Shown: piece after piece, positions 26,590-35,085 of the stretch | How positions within the stretch are numbered: the first letter of the stretch is position 1 | Layout: every line of letters begins with the position of its first letter | NCBI GenBank assembly: GCA_015711855.1 | Contig: JACVJF010000008.1 | Coordinates: 1-53,728, forward strand | DNA from: Candidatus Solincola quzhuomuensis | GTDB taxonomy: Bacteria > Actinomycetota > Geothermincolia > Geothermincolales > RBG-13-55-18 | Reading direction: 5' to 3' | Length of the DNA stretch: 53,728 nucleotides | The notes under the pieces: model-generated | The model's input: only the letters and a program-made list of their open reading frames with translations | The model's database searches: none | What the model was told of the DNA's origin: nothing | Translations under genes and position numbers: made by a program

Positions 26590-28812
26590 ATGCTCCAGAA
26601 TCTAGAAGCGGAAAGGGAGAAGCCGAACGGGAGGGGGCTCTTACCGTGGCATAAGGAGGAAATGGGCTCCGGATCCCGCAGGGGGGTAAGGGTGCTCTTG
26701 ACCTCCACTCGCTTCGTGGCCTCTCTTTTCTGGCTGACTATCGTGGTGGCCACCATGCTTTTCGTGATTCCCTACTCGGAACGGAGCAACTCGCCGGCTT
26801 TCTACTGGTTCCTCGCCATGTCCATTGCTGTCTACCTGGGACACCGCTTCTTCCCCTTCGAGGGCTACCACCCCTGGCTCTTCTCCCTCCTGCAACTGAC
26901 CACGGATGCCCTGATCGCCGTGATGGTCTACCTGACCGGGGGGAGCAAAAGCGGGCTCTCCCTGCTTTTCGTCACCGTGGTCATCTTTTCCTCGGCCTAT
27001 TTCGAGCTTCCGGAAAGCTTGCTGATCACCGCCATAACCTGCGCGGTCTATTTCGCTCCCGCTTTGTACGAAAACCTGGAATTCGGGGCCATCAAGGAGA
27101 TGGCTATGACCGTTCCCGTCTACTTCTTGGTATGTTTGAGCGGATATTTCGTCATCAGCAAGGCCAGGGAGCAGGAAAGGGAGAAGAAGGAACTGACCCT
27201 ACTTTATGACCAGGCAGAACGGAAACAACGGGAGCTATCCGCTCTTTACGCCGCCTCCCTGAAGTTCGCCTCCACCCTCAACGATCAGGAGATAGTGGAT
27301 ATCCTCATGGAGACGGCGGGAAAGTTGGTTCCGGAGGATGCTGCCCTGCTCTGCCTTTACGACGGGAGGGGGAAGCTGAGCATACGCGCCTCCCGGGGAC
27401 TTACCGAACCGGAGCGTTTCCTGGAGGGCGACGAGGAGCACAATCCGCTTTACGTGTCCGCCGCGGCGGTGTTGCCGGTCATTCTCAGCGAGTCCGATCC
27501 GGATCCGCGATTTTCAACTTATCTCCAGAAGTCGGGGTTTGCCTCCATGATAACCGCTCCTCTCTTTGCCAGCTCCAGCGTGATCGGGGTCCTTTCCTGC
27601 CTTTCCACGTCCAGCCGGACCTTTGACGATGAGGAGGCTCGTCTCTTGCTCACCCTATGCAGCGAGGCGGCCCTGGCTCTGGAGAAAGCCGGGCTATACC
27701 GAACCACCCTGGAGGATAAGAGCAAGATCGAGACCATCATCAACACCCTTACCGACGGGCTCTTGGTCATCAACCGCGACGCCCGCCTGCTCATGGCCAA
27801 CCCCTCGGTAGTCGGCATTCTCGGCTTGCCGGATGACCCCAAGGGAATACCACTGGAAAAGGTGTTCACGGGCGGTTCGACGCGCTTGGAATTCCGCGAG
27901 ATGCCTTTCGAAGAGGCATTACGCACCGTGCTCCGGGAAGGGAGATACGTCAAGAACGAGCTGTTGGCCGGGAATGGGCACGAAGAGGTCTATCAGGTTC
28001 TGTGGGTCCCACTGCGGGACGTGGACGGGACGGTATCCGGCGCGGTTATCCTCCTCCACGACGTCACCGACTTCGTGGAACTGGACCGGATGAAATCCAA
28101 TTTCATCTCCATAGTCTCCCATGAACTAAAGACGCCCCTGACCTCCATACGCGGTTTCGTGCGTCTCCTGGAGACGGGGAGGGTAGGCCCGGTGAACGAG
28201 AAACAGCGGCATTACCTGGACATCGTCCTTGAGCAGACGGATTCCCTGACCCAGCTCATCGAGGATCTACTGGATCTGTCGCGCATAGAGGCCGGAATTA
28301 TCGAGGTGCGCCGGGAAAAGGTCAATGTTCAAAAGGTGATCTCCGGTGTGCTGGACCGCCTGGAGAACTTGGCCAAGGAAAAAGGCGTTCGTGTGAGAGT
28401 ATGCGTGCCCGAGGATCTGCCTCCGGTTGCCGGGGATGCGGATCGCCTGGCGCAGGTCTTCACCAACCTCATCCATAACGCCATAAAGTTCACTCCCTCC
28501 GGTGGGGAGGTTAAGTTGGAAGCCGCCGCTGACGGTGAGGAATGTCTGTTAAAGGTGTCCGATACCGGCATAGGGATATCCCCCCAGGATCTCCCCAGGG
28601 TTTTCGACAAGTTCTACCAGGCGGACTCCTCTTCCACCCGCGAACAGAGCGGTACCGGCCTGGGGCTTTCCATAAGCCGAGAGTTGGTTGCCGCCCACGG
28701 CGGGAAAATGTGGGTGGAGAGCTCTCGAGGCCGGGGGGCCACCTTCAGCTTCACCCTTCCCCTTTGGTCTAGGCGGGTCGAGGAACCTGAGGAAGTGGAG
28801 AGCGGCGCTTGA
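26590..28812 (+). CDS. Membrane-bound sensor histidine kinase (TM-GAF-PAS-HisKA-HATPase)
   Basis: A 740-residue sensor kinase. About six transmembrane helices occupy residues 35-190 with short loops, so there is no large extracellular sensor. A coiled coil (AREQEREKKELTLLYDQAERKQRELSALY) leads to a GAF domain (about 210-370), then a PAS-like domain (about 375-490, starting IETIINTLTDGLLVINRD). The kinase core has the H-box SIVSHELKTPLTSIRGF with His511, N-box NLIHNAIKFTP, G1 DTGIGI and G2 GTGLGLSIS. The neighbouring receiver protein is its likely partner. The ATG at 26590 has a moderate GAAGAGAG site. Confidence 0.92.
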   Translation: MLQNLEAEREKPNGRGLLPWHKEEMGSGSRRGVRVLLTSTRFVASLFWLTIVVATMLFVIPYSERSNSPAFYWFLAMSIAVYLGHRFFPFEGYHPWLFSLLQLTTDALIAVMVYLTGGSKSGLSLLFVTVVIFSSAYFELPESLLITAITCAVYFAPALYENLEFGAIKEMAMTVPVYFLVCLSGYFVISKAREQEREKKELTLLYDQAERKQRELSALYAASLKFASTLNDQEIVDILMETAGKLVPEDAALLCLYDGRGKLSIRASRGLTEPERFLEGDEEHNPLYVSAAAVLPVILSESDPDPRFSTYLQKSGFASMITAPLFASSSVIGVLSCLSTSSRTFDDEEARLLLTLCSEAALALEKAGLYRTTLEDKSKIETIINTLTDGLLVINRDARLLMANPSVVGILGLPDDPKGIPLEKVFTGGSTRLEFREMPFEEALRTVLREGRYVKNELLAGNGHEEVYQVLWVPLRDVDGTVSGAVILLHDVTDFVELDRMKSNFISIVSHELKTPLTSIRGFVRLLETGRVGPVNEKQRHYLDIVLEQTDSLTQLIEDLLDLSRIEAGIIEVRREKVNVQKVISGVLDRLENLAKEKGVRVRVCVPEDLPPVAGDADRLAQVFTNLIHNAIKFTPSGGEVKLEAAADGEECLLKVSDTGIGISPQDLPRVFDKFYQADSSSTREQSGTGLGLSISRELVAAHGGKMWVESSRGRGATFSFTLPLWSRRVEEPEEVESGA

Positions 28813-28896
28813 GAGGGAAGTAGGGGGAAAAAGGGCCCTTGGAATCATGGAATCGTTCTTCACAGAAAGCCGGGATTCTAAAAAAGTGCCGTTCTA

Positions 28897-28925
28897 TTGC
28901 CAACGTGCGGGGTTTATCTTATACT
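28897..28925 (+). promoter_or_regulatory. Promoter of the infC-rpmI-rplT operon
   Basis: TTGCCA (28897-28902) and TATACT (28920-28925) are separated by exactly 17 bases. Transcription would begin near 28932 and produce an infC leader of about 130 bases that includes the terminator-like hairpin at 29011. The histidine kinase gene ends 84 bases upstream. Confidence 0.65.
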
Positions 28926-29010
28926 TTTTCTTCGAATAAATGATGATGAAGAAGGAGCGGTTTCGCTTCTCACCCGGCGCCGATAGGTTGCCAGGGTTGG
29001 AAAGGCCCGT

Positions 29011-29037
29011 GGATAGCGGGGAAACCGCTATCCTTTT
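29011..29037 (+). terminator. Intrinsic-terminator hairpin in the infC leader (candidate attenuator)
   Basis: GGATAGCGG (29011-29019) and CCGCTATCC (29025-29033) form a perfect 9-bp stem with a GGAAA loop followed by TTTTCGTTT. It sits between the infC promoter and the infC ribosome site, so it must be read through for expression. In Bacillus subtilis the infC-rpmI-rplT leader is attenuated under control of L20. The same logic is plausible here but is not shown by the sequence alone. Confidence 0.7.
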
Positions 29038-29061
29038 CGTTTGATACGGGAGGGATGCCAG

Positions 29062-29583
29062 ATAGAGAAAAGCGTGCGCGTCAACGAGGGGATCCGGGCC
29101 AAGGAGGTGCGCCTGGTCGGGCCCGACGGCAAGCAGATAGGCATCAAGCCGCTGGAAGAGGCCTTGCGCATAGCGGAGGAAATGGATCTCGACCTGGTGG
29201 AGGTCGCACCCCTGGCCGACCCTCCGGTCTGCAAGATAATGGATTACGGGAAATACCGCTATGAGCAGACGGTGAAGATGAAGGAGGCGCGCAAGAAGCA
29301 GGCGGTGGTCAGTTACAAGGAAATGAAGATGAGACCGAAGATTGACCGCCACGACTACGAGATCAAGAAGCGCCATATAGAGAGGTTTCTCAAGGCAGGC
29401 CACAAGGTGAAGGTGACGGTGATGTTCCGGGGCAGGGAGATGAGCCATACGGACCTGGGTTTCAACCTCCTCCAGCAGCTGGCGGAAGAGGTCTCGGAGC
29501 TGGGGACGGTGGAATCCGAGCCCAAATTGGAAGGGCGGAACATGCAGATGATTCTCACCCCTTTGCCTGCGGGAAAGAAATGA
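29062..29583 (+). CDS. infC: Translation initiation factor IF-3 with apparent AUA start
   Basis: IF-3 binds the 30S subunit and discriminates against wrong start codons. The sequence has the full IF-3 pattern: [87 protein letters not shown] and [10 protein letters not shown]. The ORF track uses a TTG at 29041 with no ribosome site. GGGAGGGA (29048-29055) instead points to the ATA at 29062, 7 bases on, which starts the protein where actinobacterial IF-3 proteins begin. infC in many bacteria starts with AUU, AUC or similar so that IF-3 can limit its own translation. A GTG at 29074 is too far from the ribosome site. Confidence 0.93.
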   Translation: MEKSVRVNEGIRAKEVRLVGPDGKQIGIKPLEEALRIAEEMDLDLVEVAPLADPPVCKIMDYGKYRYEQTVKMKEARKKQAVVSYKEMKMRPKIDRHDYEIKKRHIERFLKAGHKVKVTVMFRGREMSHTDLGFNLLQQLAEEVSELGTVESEPKLEGRNMQMILTPLPAGKK

Positions 29584-29621
29584 GGCCGAGATCGAGAAGG
29601 GCCTATGGAACGGAGGAGAAA

Positions 29622-29819
29622 ATGCCCAAGATGAAGACCCATCGGGGCGCCGCCAAGCGTTTTGAACTGACCGGCGGGGGAAAACTGCGGCGCCGCAAAG
29701 GATACGGAAGCCACCTCCTTGTGAAGAAGAACTCTCGCCGTAAGCGCACTTATCGGGTGAAGCAGGAGGTCTCTCCCCACGACGCGTCCAACGTGCGTAA
29801 GCTCCTGCGCTTGGGTTGA
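29622..29819 (+). CDS. rpmI: 50S ribosomal protein L35
   Basis: L35 is a small basic protein of the large subunit. The 65-residue product matches the family throughout: MPKMKTHRGAAKRFELTGGGKLRRRKGYGSHLL, KKNSRRKRTYR and the C-terminal HDASNVRKLLRL. The ORF track begins at 29580, but the ATG at 29622 follows GGAGGAG and gives the normal length and N-terminus. It sits between infC and rplT, the universal order of this operon. Confidence 0.96.
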   Translation: MPKMKTHRGAAKRFELTGGGKLRRRKGYGSHLLVKKNSRRKRTYRVKQEVSPHDASNVRKLLRLG

Positions 29820-29860
29820 GGAGCCTGTCTCACCCAAGGAGAAGGAAGGGAAGATGATTT

Positions 29861-30247
29861 ATGTCCAGGACCAGGCATAGCGTGGCCAGGAGGAAAAGAA
29901 GGAAGAAGGTCCTGGCCATGGCCAAGGGATATAGGGGTGCGCGGAGTCGGACCTACCGCAGCGCCCACGAGCAGGTTATGCATTCCCTGCAGTACGCGTA
30001 CCGAGACCGGAGGGCCCGGAAAAGGGATTTCCGGCGTCTGTGGATAGCGCGCATCAACGCCGCGGCCCGGATGAACGGCCTTTCCTATAACCGTTTCATA
30101 AGGGGCCTGAAACTGGCGGAGGTGGAGGTGAACCGCAAGGTTCTGGCGGACATGGCCGTGAGCGACCCCGCCTCCTTCTCGGAGTTGGCCAAGATCGCCA
30201 GGGAACACCTGGAAGCAAGCCAAGGGGGGAAGGAGGCGAAAGCCTGA
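29861..30247 (+). CDS. rplT: 50S ribosomal protein L20
   Basis: L20 is needed early in 50S assembly and regulates its own operon in several bacteria. The 128-residue protein has the basic N-terminal helix ([28 protein letters not shown]) and the globular part with [37 protein letters not shown]. It is about 10 residues longer than average because of a C-terminal [11 protein letters not shown] tail. The ATG at 29861 is preceded by GGAAGGGAAG. The RNA methylase reading frame follows within a few bases. Confidence 0.97.
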   Translation: MSRTRHSVARRKRRKKVLAMAKGYRGARSRTYRSAHEQVMHSLQYAYRDRRARKRDFRRLWIARINAAARMNGLSYNRFIRGLKLAEVEVNRKVLADMAVSDPASFSELAKIAREHLEASQGGKEAKA

Positions 30248-30314
30248 TGGGGTTCGTGTCGAGGGCCTGATCGAAAGCCCGAAGAACGAGCGCATCAAGC
30301 GGTACCGCCGCCTT

Positions 30315-31067
30315 TTGAAGCGGAACTTTCGTTACCGGGAGAGAAAGTTCCTGGCGGAAGGCATGCAGGCGGTGGCGGAATCGCTTTCCTCACCCCATCC
30401 TCCTGAATGCATCATATGTGACCAGAAAGGACTCCGGGCTCTGGAGGCATTTGCCGACGTGCTTCGCCTCCGTTCCATTCCTTGTTTCCAGGCCGCCCCC
30501 CAGGTGCTGCAGATGCTCACCTCCACCGTGACGCCACAGGGAATAGTAGCCGTCTGCCCCATGCTGCACCTGTCCTTGAAAGAGCTGCTGGCTCTACAAC
30601 CGGAAGTGGTCCTGGTGGCCAACAGGGTTCGAGATCCGGGTAATCTGGGTAACATGGTGCGCATAGCGGACGCTTCCGGAGCCGGAGGCATGGTGGTATG
30701 CGCGGAAAGCGCCGACCTCTACAACCCCAAGACGGTGCGCAGCACCGCCGGCTCCATATTCCATCTGCCTTTGGTCGTCGGAGAAGAGGCGGCCTCCGCC
30801 ATGGAGGCTCTCCGAGGAGCGGGATATAAGATCTACGCTTCCGACGCCCGGGAGGGGGATATCCTATGGGAGGTGAGGTGGCCGGAACGGATAGCTTTGG
30901 TCATGGGCAACGAGGCCTGGGGGATCCCCGAGGGTGAGGAGATGATGGCGGATTCCCGGGTAAGAATCCCCCTCTCCGGAAAGGCGGAATCCCTCAACGT
31001 GGCTGTGGCTGCGGCGGTTATCCTTTTCGAGATATTGAGGAAGAGGAAGAAAGGGTTTTATGGATGA
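30315..31067 (+). CDS. SpoU/TrmH-family RNA 2'-O-methyltransferase
   Basis: A SPOUT methyltransferase of the kind that methylates ribose in rRNA or tRNA. The N-terminal substrate-binding domain has RKFLAEGMQAVAESL. The knotted catalytic domain has VLVANRVRDPGNLGNMVRIADASGAGGMVV, YNPKTVRSTAGSIFHLPLVV, ALVMGNEAWGIPE and the last motif VRIPLSGKAESLNVAVAAAVILFEILR. The track begins at TTG 30315, but family-like sequence continues upstream in frame to 30270 (IESPKNERIKRYRRL), with no ATG, GTG or TTG there. The true start is therefore probably a rare CTG (30267) or ATC (30270), giving about 265 residues. It is commonly found between rplT and pheS. Confidence 0.9.
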   Translation: MKRNFRYRERKFLAEGMQAVAESLSSPHPPECIICDQKGLRALEAFADVLRLRSIPCFQAAPQVLQMLTSTVTPQGIVAVCPMLHLSLKELLALQPEVVLVANRVRDPGNLGNMVRIADASGAGGMVVCAESADLYNPKTVRSTAGSIFHLPLVVGEEAASAMEALRGAGYKIYASDAREGDILWEVRWPERIALVMGNEAWGIPEGEEMMADSRVRIPLSGKAESLNVAVAAAVILFEILRKRKKGFYG

Positions 31068-31154
31068 TGGAATTCGGTGAGATGACTTCTCCGCGTTGGA
31101 AGTAAAAACGGTAAAGCGACTAAAGGGGTAGCGTGCCGATGACCGCGAAAGGAG

Positions 31155-32237
31155 ATGATGCGCCGGATGATACCGGATGAATTGGCCCGAGAGATGGAGT
31201 CTCATCCCGCGGTGGGACCCGTCTTCAAAAGACTGCTCTTGGAGCTGGAGAGGGCGGATGACGCCCGGTCCCTGGAGCGGGTCCGGATAGATTACCTGGG
31301 AAGAAAGGGAGCGATCAACGCGCTGCTTCAAGACATAAGGAACCTGCCAGCAGAGGAGAGGCGCGAGGTGGGCAGGCTGCTCAACCTTTTGAAAAGCCGT
31401 CTGGAGCAGGAGCTGGAGATCAGGCTGGAGAGGATCAGGGAGCGGGAGCTCGAGGAATCCCTCCGCCTACAGAAACTGGACGTTACCCTTCCTGGTAGGC
31501 ATATCCCTTACGGAACGCGGCATCTTATATCCACCATAATTGAACAGATAGAGGACATATTCTTGGGTCTCGGATACCGGGTGGTGGAAGGCCCGGAGGT
31601 GGAACTCGATTACTACAATTTCGAGGCCCTGAACACGCCGGAATGGCATCCTTCCAAGTCACTCCAGGACACCTTTTACGTGGAGGTTCCCGGCGGTAAT
31701 TACCGGGACGTGCTCCTAAGGACCCATACCTCCCCCGTCCAGGTGAGGGTCATGGAGTCCACGCCACCGCCGCTCTACGTGATCGCCCCGGGCAAGGCCT
31801 ACCGGCACGACGTTCCGGACGCCACCCATTCTCCTATTTTCCACCAGGTAGAGGGGCTGGTGGTGGACGAGGACATATCGCTGGGAGACCTTAAGGGCAC
31901 CTTGGAGAACTTCGCCAGGAGGATGTTCGGAGAGGACCGCCGCGTACGTTTTCGTCCGCATTTCTTCCCCTTCACCGAGCCCAGCGCGGAGGTCGATGTC
32001 TCTTGCAACATGTGCGGGGGCGACGGTTGCCGAGTGTGTAAGTGGACTGGATGGCTGGAGATCCTTGGTGCGGGCATGGTCGACCCCAACGTCTTTTCCT
32101 ACGTGGGCTACGATCCCGAGAGATGGAGCGGTTTCGCCTTCGGCATGGGGGTGGAGCGCATCGCCCTCCTGAAGTACGGGGTTCCCGATATACGCTATTT
32201 CTACGACAACGACCTTCGACTCTTACGTCAGTTTTAG
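31155..32237 (+). CDS. pheS: Phenylalanine--tRNA ligase alpha subunit
   Basis: PheS is the catalytic class II subunit of the heterotetrameric phenylalanyl-tRNA synthetase. The protein has an N-terminal coiled coil (residues about 10-100), then GRHIPYGTRHLISTIIEQIEDIF and VVEGPEVELDYYNFEALNTPEWHPSK. Class II motifs follow: VRVMESTPPPLYVIAPGKAYRHDVPDATHSPIFHQVEGL (motif 2) and FGMGVERIALLKYGVPDIRYFYDNDLRLL (motif 3). Three ATGs (31155, 31158, 31167) follow an AAAGGAG at 31148-31154; the third gives the more usual N-terminus, so the start is uncertain by four codons. It is followed 13 bases later by pheT. Confidence 0.96.
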   Translation: MMRRMIPDELAREMESHPAVGPVFKRLLLELERADDARSLERVRIDYLGRKGAINALLQDIRNLPAEERREVGRLLNLLKSRLEQELEIRLERIRERELEESLRLQKLDVTLPGRHIPYGTRHLISTIIEQIEDIFLGLGYRVVEGPEVELDYYNFEALNTPEWHPSKSLQDTFYVEVPGGNYRDVLLRTHTSPVQVRVMESTPPPLYVIAPGKAYRHDVPDATHSPIFHQVEGLVVDEDISLGDLKGTLENFARRMFGEDRRVRFRPHFFPFTEPSAEVDVSCNMCGGDGCRVCKWTGWLEILGAGMVDPNVFSYVGYDPERWSGFAFGMGVERIALLKYGVPDIRYFYDNDLRLLRQF

Positions 32238-32250
32238 GGGGTAGTTAAGA

Positions 32251-34653
32251 ATGCGCGTTTCCCTGCAATGGCTATCCGATTACGTGGACCTGGTGGTCGA
32301 TGCGGAAGAGCTGGCGGATCGTCTTACCAATGCGGGAACTTCCGTGGAATCCGTGGAGAGGGTGACCGGAGGCTGGGATGGCTGCGTTGTGGGTAGGGTC
32401 CTGGAGGTTTTTCCTCATCCCCGGGCGGACCGGCTCAGCGTGTGCCGCGTGGACGTGGGCGGGGAGGTCAAGGAGATCGTGTGCGGTGCGCCGAACGTGC
32501 GAGCGGGCATGCTTTCGCCGGTAGCCCTTCCGGGGGCGCGGATCGCGGACGGTAAGTTGGTTGGGGAGGCGGAGATAAGAGGGGTGCGTTCTTGGGGTAT
32601 GCTGCTTTCGGAAAAAGAATTGGGCATCTCGGACGACGCCGAGGGGGTCATGGTTTTGGAGGAGGGGATGGAGCCCGGCACCGATCTCCACTTGGCCCTC
32701 GGACTGGAGGACACCGTGTTGATCCTGGAAATAACCCCCAACCGTCCCGACTGCCTAAGCATGCTGGGTATAGCCAGGGAGGTGGCCGCGCTCACCGGGC
32801 AAGCGCTGCGTCGGCCTCGCATTCAGGTCTACGAGGAAGGACCTCCGGCGGAGGAGGAGGTCCGGGTGGAGATCCTGGACGAGGAGAAGTGCTCGCGCTA
32901 CGTAGCCCGTCTCATAGATGAAGTTAAAGTAGGCCCCTCCCCCTGGTGGATGAGAAAGCGGTTGCGGGCGGCCGGCATAAGGCCCATCAGCAACGTGGTG
33001 GACGTGACCAACTACGTTATGCTGGAGATGGGCCAACCCCTGCACGCCTTCGACTATCACCTCCTTAAGGAAGGTCACATAATCGTGCGCCGCGCCGAAC
33101 CCGGAGACCGTCTGGTCACGCTGGACGGGGTGAAGAGGGACCTGCATCCCGAGGACCTTCTCATCTGCGACCCCGGCGGTCCGGTAGCTTTGGCGGGAGT
33201 GATGGGGGGCGAGCTCAGCGAGGTCAGTTCGAGGACCTCTAAGGTCCTCTTGGAGTCGGCTCATTTCGAACCGTCCGGCATCATGCGCACCTCCAGGAGG
33301 CACGATCTGTCCTCGGAAGCGTCTTACCGTTTCGAGAGGGGCGTGGACCCCGACGGATGCCTTCCTGCCGCGGATCGCGCCGCCGGACTCATAGCCGAGT
33401 TGGCCGGCGGCAAAGTAAGGCCAGGAGCGGTGGACGTGAGGGCACGCAGCGTGGCGCCGCGTCGCCTGGAGTTGCGCGTGGAAAGGGCGGGGAGGCTCAT
33501 TGGTATAACCCTGAACAAGGAAGAAGCTTCCCGCATCCTGGAGTCCCTAGAACTGAAGGTGGTTGGGATTTCCGAAGATAGACTACGAGTGGAGGTCCCT
33601 ACCTTCCGACCGGATCTGGAGAGGGAGATCGATCTGGTGGAGGAGTTGGCCAGGATTTACGGATACCAGCGTATCCCGGCGACCCTCCCTCGGACCTCAC
33701 ACAACGTGGGCTTCCTGACCCGCGAGCAGAGGCTCAGGAGGGAAATAGCTAGGGTCATGGCGGGTTGCGGCCTGCACGAGGCCATAACGGTATCCTTCGT
33801 CCCCGGTTGGTGGCTGGAGGTCCTGGACCCGGAGAGACGTCATCTACCCCCCCAGCCCCTTCGCCTGCGTAACCCCTTGAGCGAGGAGGCCTCCATGCTA
33901 CGTCCCAGTCTCCTACCGGGACTCCTGGAAGCGGTCCGGTTCAACCTGAACCGAAGACTCGTGGACGTCCATCTCTTCGAGATGGGGAGGGTGTTTCTGC
34001 CTTTGGAGGGAAGGAAACTCCCCCAGGAACCCCTGCGTCTGGGAGCAGTGCTCACCGGCAGGTGGCTCCCCAAGCCATGGGATGGCGAGGCGCAGGACTG
34101 CGATTTCTACACCATGAAGGGTATCCTGGAGGTCCTTATGCGGACCCTTCACGTGGAGGACTGGGAGCTGGAAAGCGGGGAGGGTCCGCCCTTCTTGCAC
34201 CCCATGAGGAGAGGCACGGTGATGCTGGAGGGGAAGGAAGCGGGCTATATGGGAACCCTTCATCCCCGCGTGGCTGAGAACCTGGATATACCCGGTGCGG
34301 AAGTGATGGAGGTGGAGGTAGCCGCCCTCGTGGAGGCGGCCAAGGACCTACCTCCCTTCAAGGAGATACCCCGTTTCCCCTCCGTGCAGGTGGACCTAGC
34401 TTTGGTGGTCGACGAGGAAGTGCCGGCCGCGGAGGTGGAGAGGGTTATCCGCAGCGCAGGGGGTGATCTCTTGAGGGAGGTTCGCCTCTTCGACCTGTAT
34501 CGCGGGGCCCAGATAGGGAAAGGCGAAAAGAGCCTGGCTTACAGCCTGGTCTTCTATTCCCTGGAGCGCACCCTCCGTGAGGATGAGGTCAGGGAAATAG
34601 TGGAAGGCGTGGTGGGGGCTCTGGCCGCCGAACTGGGAGCCCGTTTGCGCTAA
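32251..34653 (+). CDS. pheT: Phenylalanine--tRNA ligase beta subunit
   Basis: PheT carries editing and tRNA-binding functions of phenylalanyl-tRNA synthetase. The 800-residue protein has MRVSLQWLSDYVDL at the start, an EMAP/OB tRNA-binding domain (about 40-150, GGEVKEIVCGAPNVRAG), B3/B4 editing domain (about 210-370), B5 domain with SRILESLELKV and a catalytic-like core, and a C-terminal anticodon-binding ferredoxin-fold domain from about 705 (FKEIPRFPSVQVDLALVVD). ATG 32251 has AGGGGGTAG upstream. The stop codon TAA (34651-34653) overlaps the rpsT stop on the other strand. Confidence 0.96.
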   Translation: MRVSLQWLSDYVDLVVDAEELADRLTNAGTSVESVERVTGGWDGCVVGRVLEVFPHPRADRLSVCRVDVGGEVKEIVCGAPNVRAGMLSPVALPGARIADGKLVGEAEIRGVRSWGMLLSEKELGISDDAEGVMVLEEGMEPGTDLHLALGLEDTVLILEITPNRPDCLSMLGIAREVAALTGQALRRPRIQVYEEGPPAEEEVRVEILDEEKCSRYVARLIDEVKVGPSPWWMRKRLRAAGIRPISNVVDVTNYVMLEMGQPLHAFDYHLLKEGHIIVRRAEPGDRLVTLDGVKRDLHPEDLLICDPGGPVALAGVMGGELSEVSSRTSKVLLESAHFEPSGIMRTSRRHDLSSEASYRFERGVDPDGCLPAADRAAGLIAELAGGKVRPGAVDVRARSVAPRRLELRVERAGRLIGITLNKEEASRILESLELKVVGISEDRLRVEVPTFRPDLEREIDLVEELARIYGYQRIPATLPRTSHNVGFLTREQRLRREIARVMAGCGLHEAITVSFVPGWWLEVLDPERRHLPPQPLRLRNPLSEEASMLRPSLLPGLLEAVRFNLNRRLVDVHLFEMGRVFLPLEGRKLPQEPLRLGAVLTGRWLPKPWDGEAQDCDFYTMKGILEVLMRTLHVEDWELESGEGPPFLHPMRRGTVMLEGKEAGYMGTLHPRVAENLDIPGAEVMEVEVAALVEAAKDLPPFKEIPRFPSVQVDLALVVDEEVPAAEVERVIRSAGGDLLREVRLFDLYRGAQIGKGEKSLAYSLVFYSLERTLREDEVREIVEGVVGALAAELGARLR

Positions 34654-34913
34654 AAGGCCCGGTTGAATTTGCGCATAATGCGCGACTTGCGGTTGGCGGC
34701 ATTGTTCTTATGGATGATGCCGTCCCCAGCCGCCTTGTCCAGGGCCTTGACCGCCTTCTTCAGATATACCTCGCTCTCCTCGCGGTCTCCACGCTGCAAA
34801 GCGGCCTCGAACTTGCGGATGTAGGTCTTAATCTCCGACTTGCGCGACCTGTTGCGCAAGCGCCTCTTGGCCGCTTGGCGCATGCGCTTCTCTTGCTGCC
34901 TGATGTTGGGCAA
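34650..34913 (-). CDS. rpsT: 30S ribosomal protein S20
   Basis: S20 is a helical protein of the lower part of the 30S subunit. The 87-residue product matches the family: PNIRQQEKRMRQAAKRRLRNRSRKSEIKTYIRKF, and the ending AAGDGIIHKNNAANRKSRIMRKFN. The start is a TTG at 34913 with AAGGAGG five bases upstream. Non-ATG starts for rpsT (UUG in E. coli) are known and contribute to autoregulation. It is divergent from lepA, a common arrangement, and convergent with pheT: the two stop codons overlap, leaving no room for a terminator between them. Confidence 0.97.
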   Translation of the reverse strand: MPNIRQQEKRMRQAAKRRLRNRSRKSEIKTYIRKFEAALQRGDREESEVYLKKAVKALDKAAGDGIIHKNNAANRKSRIMRKFNRAF

Positions 34914-34941
34914 AGAGTCCTCCTTTCCTCAAACAGCGCTC

Positions 34942-34970
34942 ATTTTAGCACAACCTTCCGGAAGGGTAAA
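34942..34970 (-). promoter_or_regulatory. Promoter of rpsT
   Basis: Reading the - strand, TTTACC (34970-34965) and TAAAAT (34947-34942) are 17 bases apart, and TGC precedes the -10 as an extended element. The leader would be about 20 bases. The -35 matches the one proposed for rpsO. Confidence 0.65.
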
Positions 34971-35085
34971 ATTCATCATCCCCGCGCGCAGGGTTTTACC
35001 GTCCAAAGCTCTAACGGCCTCTCCGCGATCTCCTCCCTACTTCGGAAGATGATCCTAAGAGCGGAGAAGAATTAGCTTCGCCGGC

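Noticed and set aside
28940-29044. 34-codon leader ORF (MMMKKERFRFSPGADR..) running through the infC attenuator
   Set aside because: It has no ribosome binding site and no regulatory codon run, so translation is unlikely.
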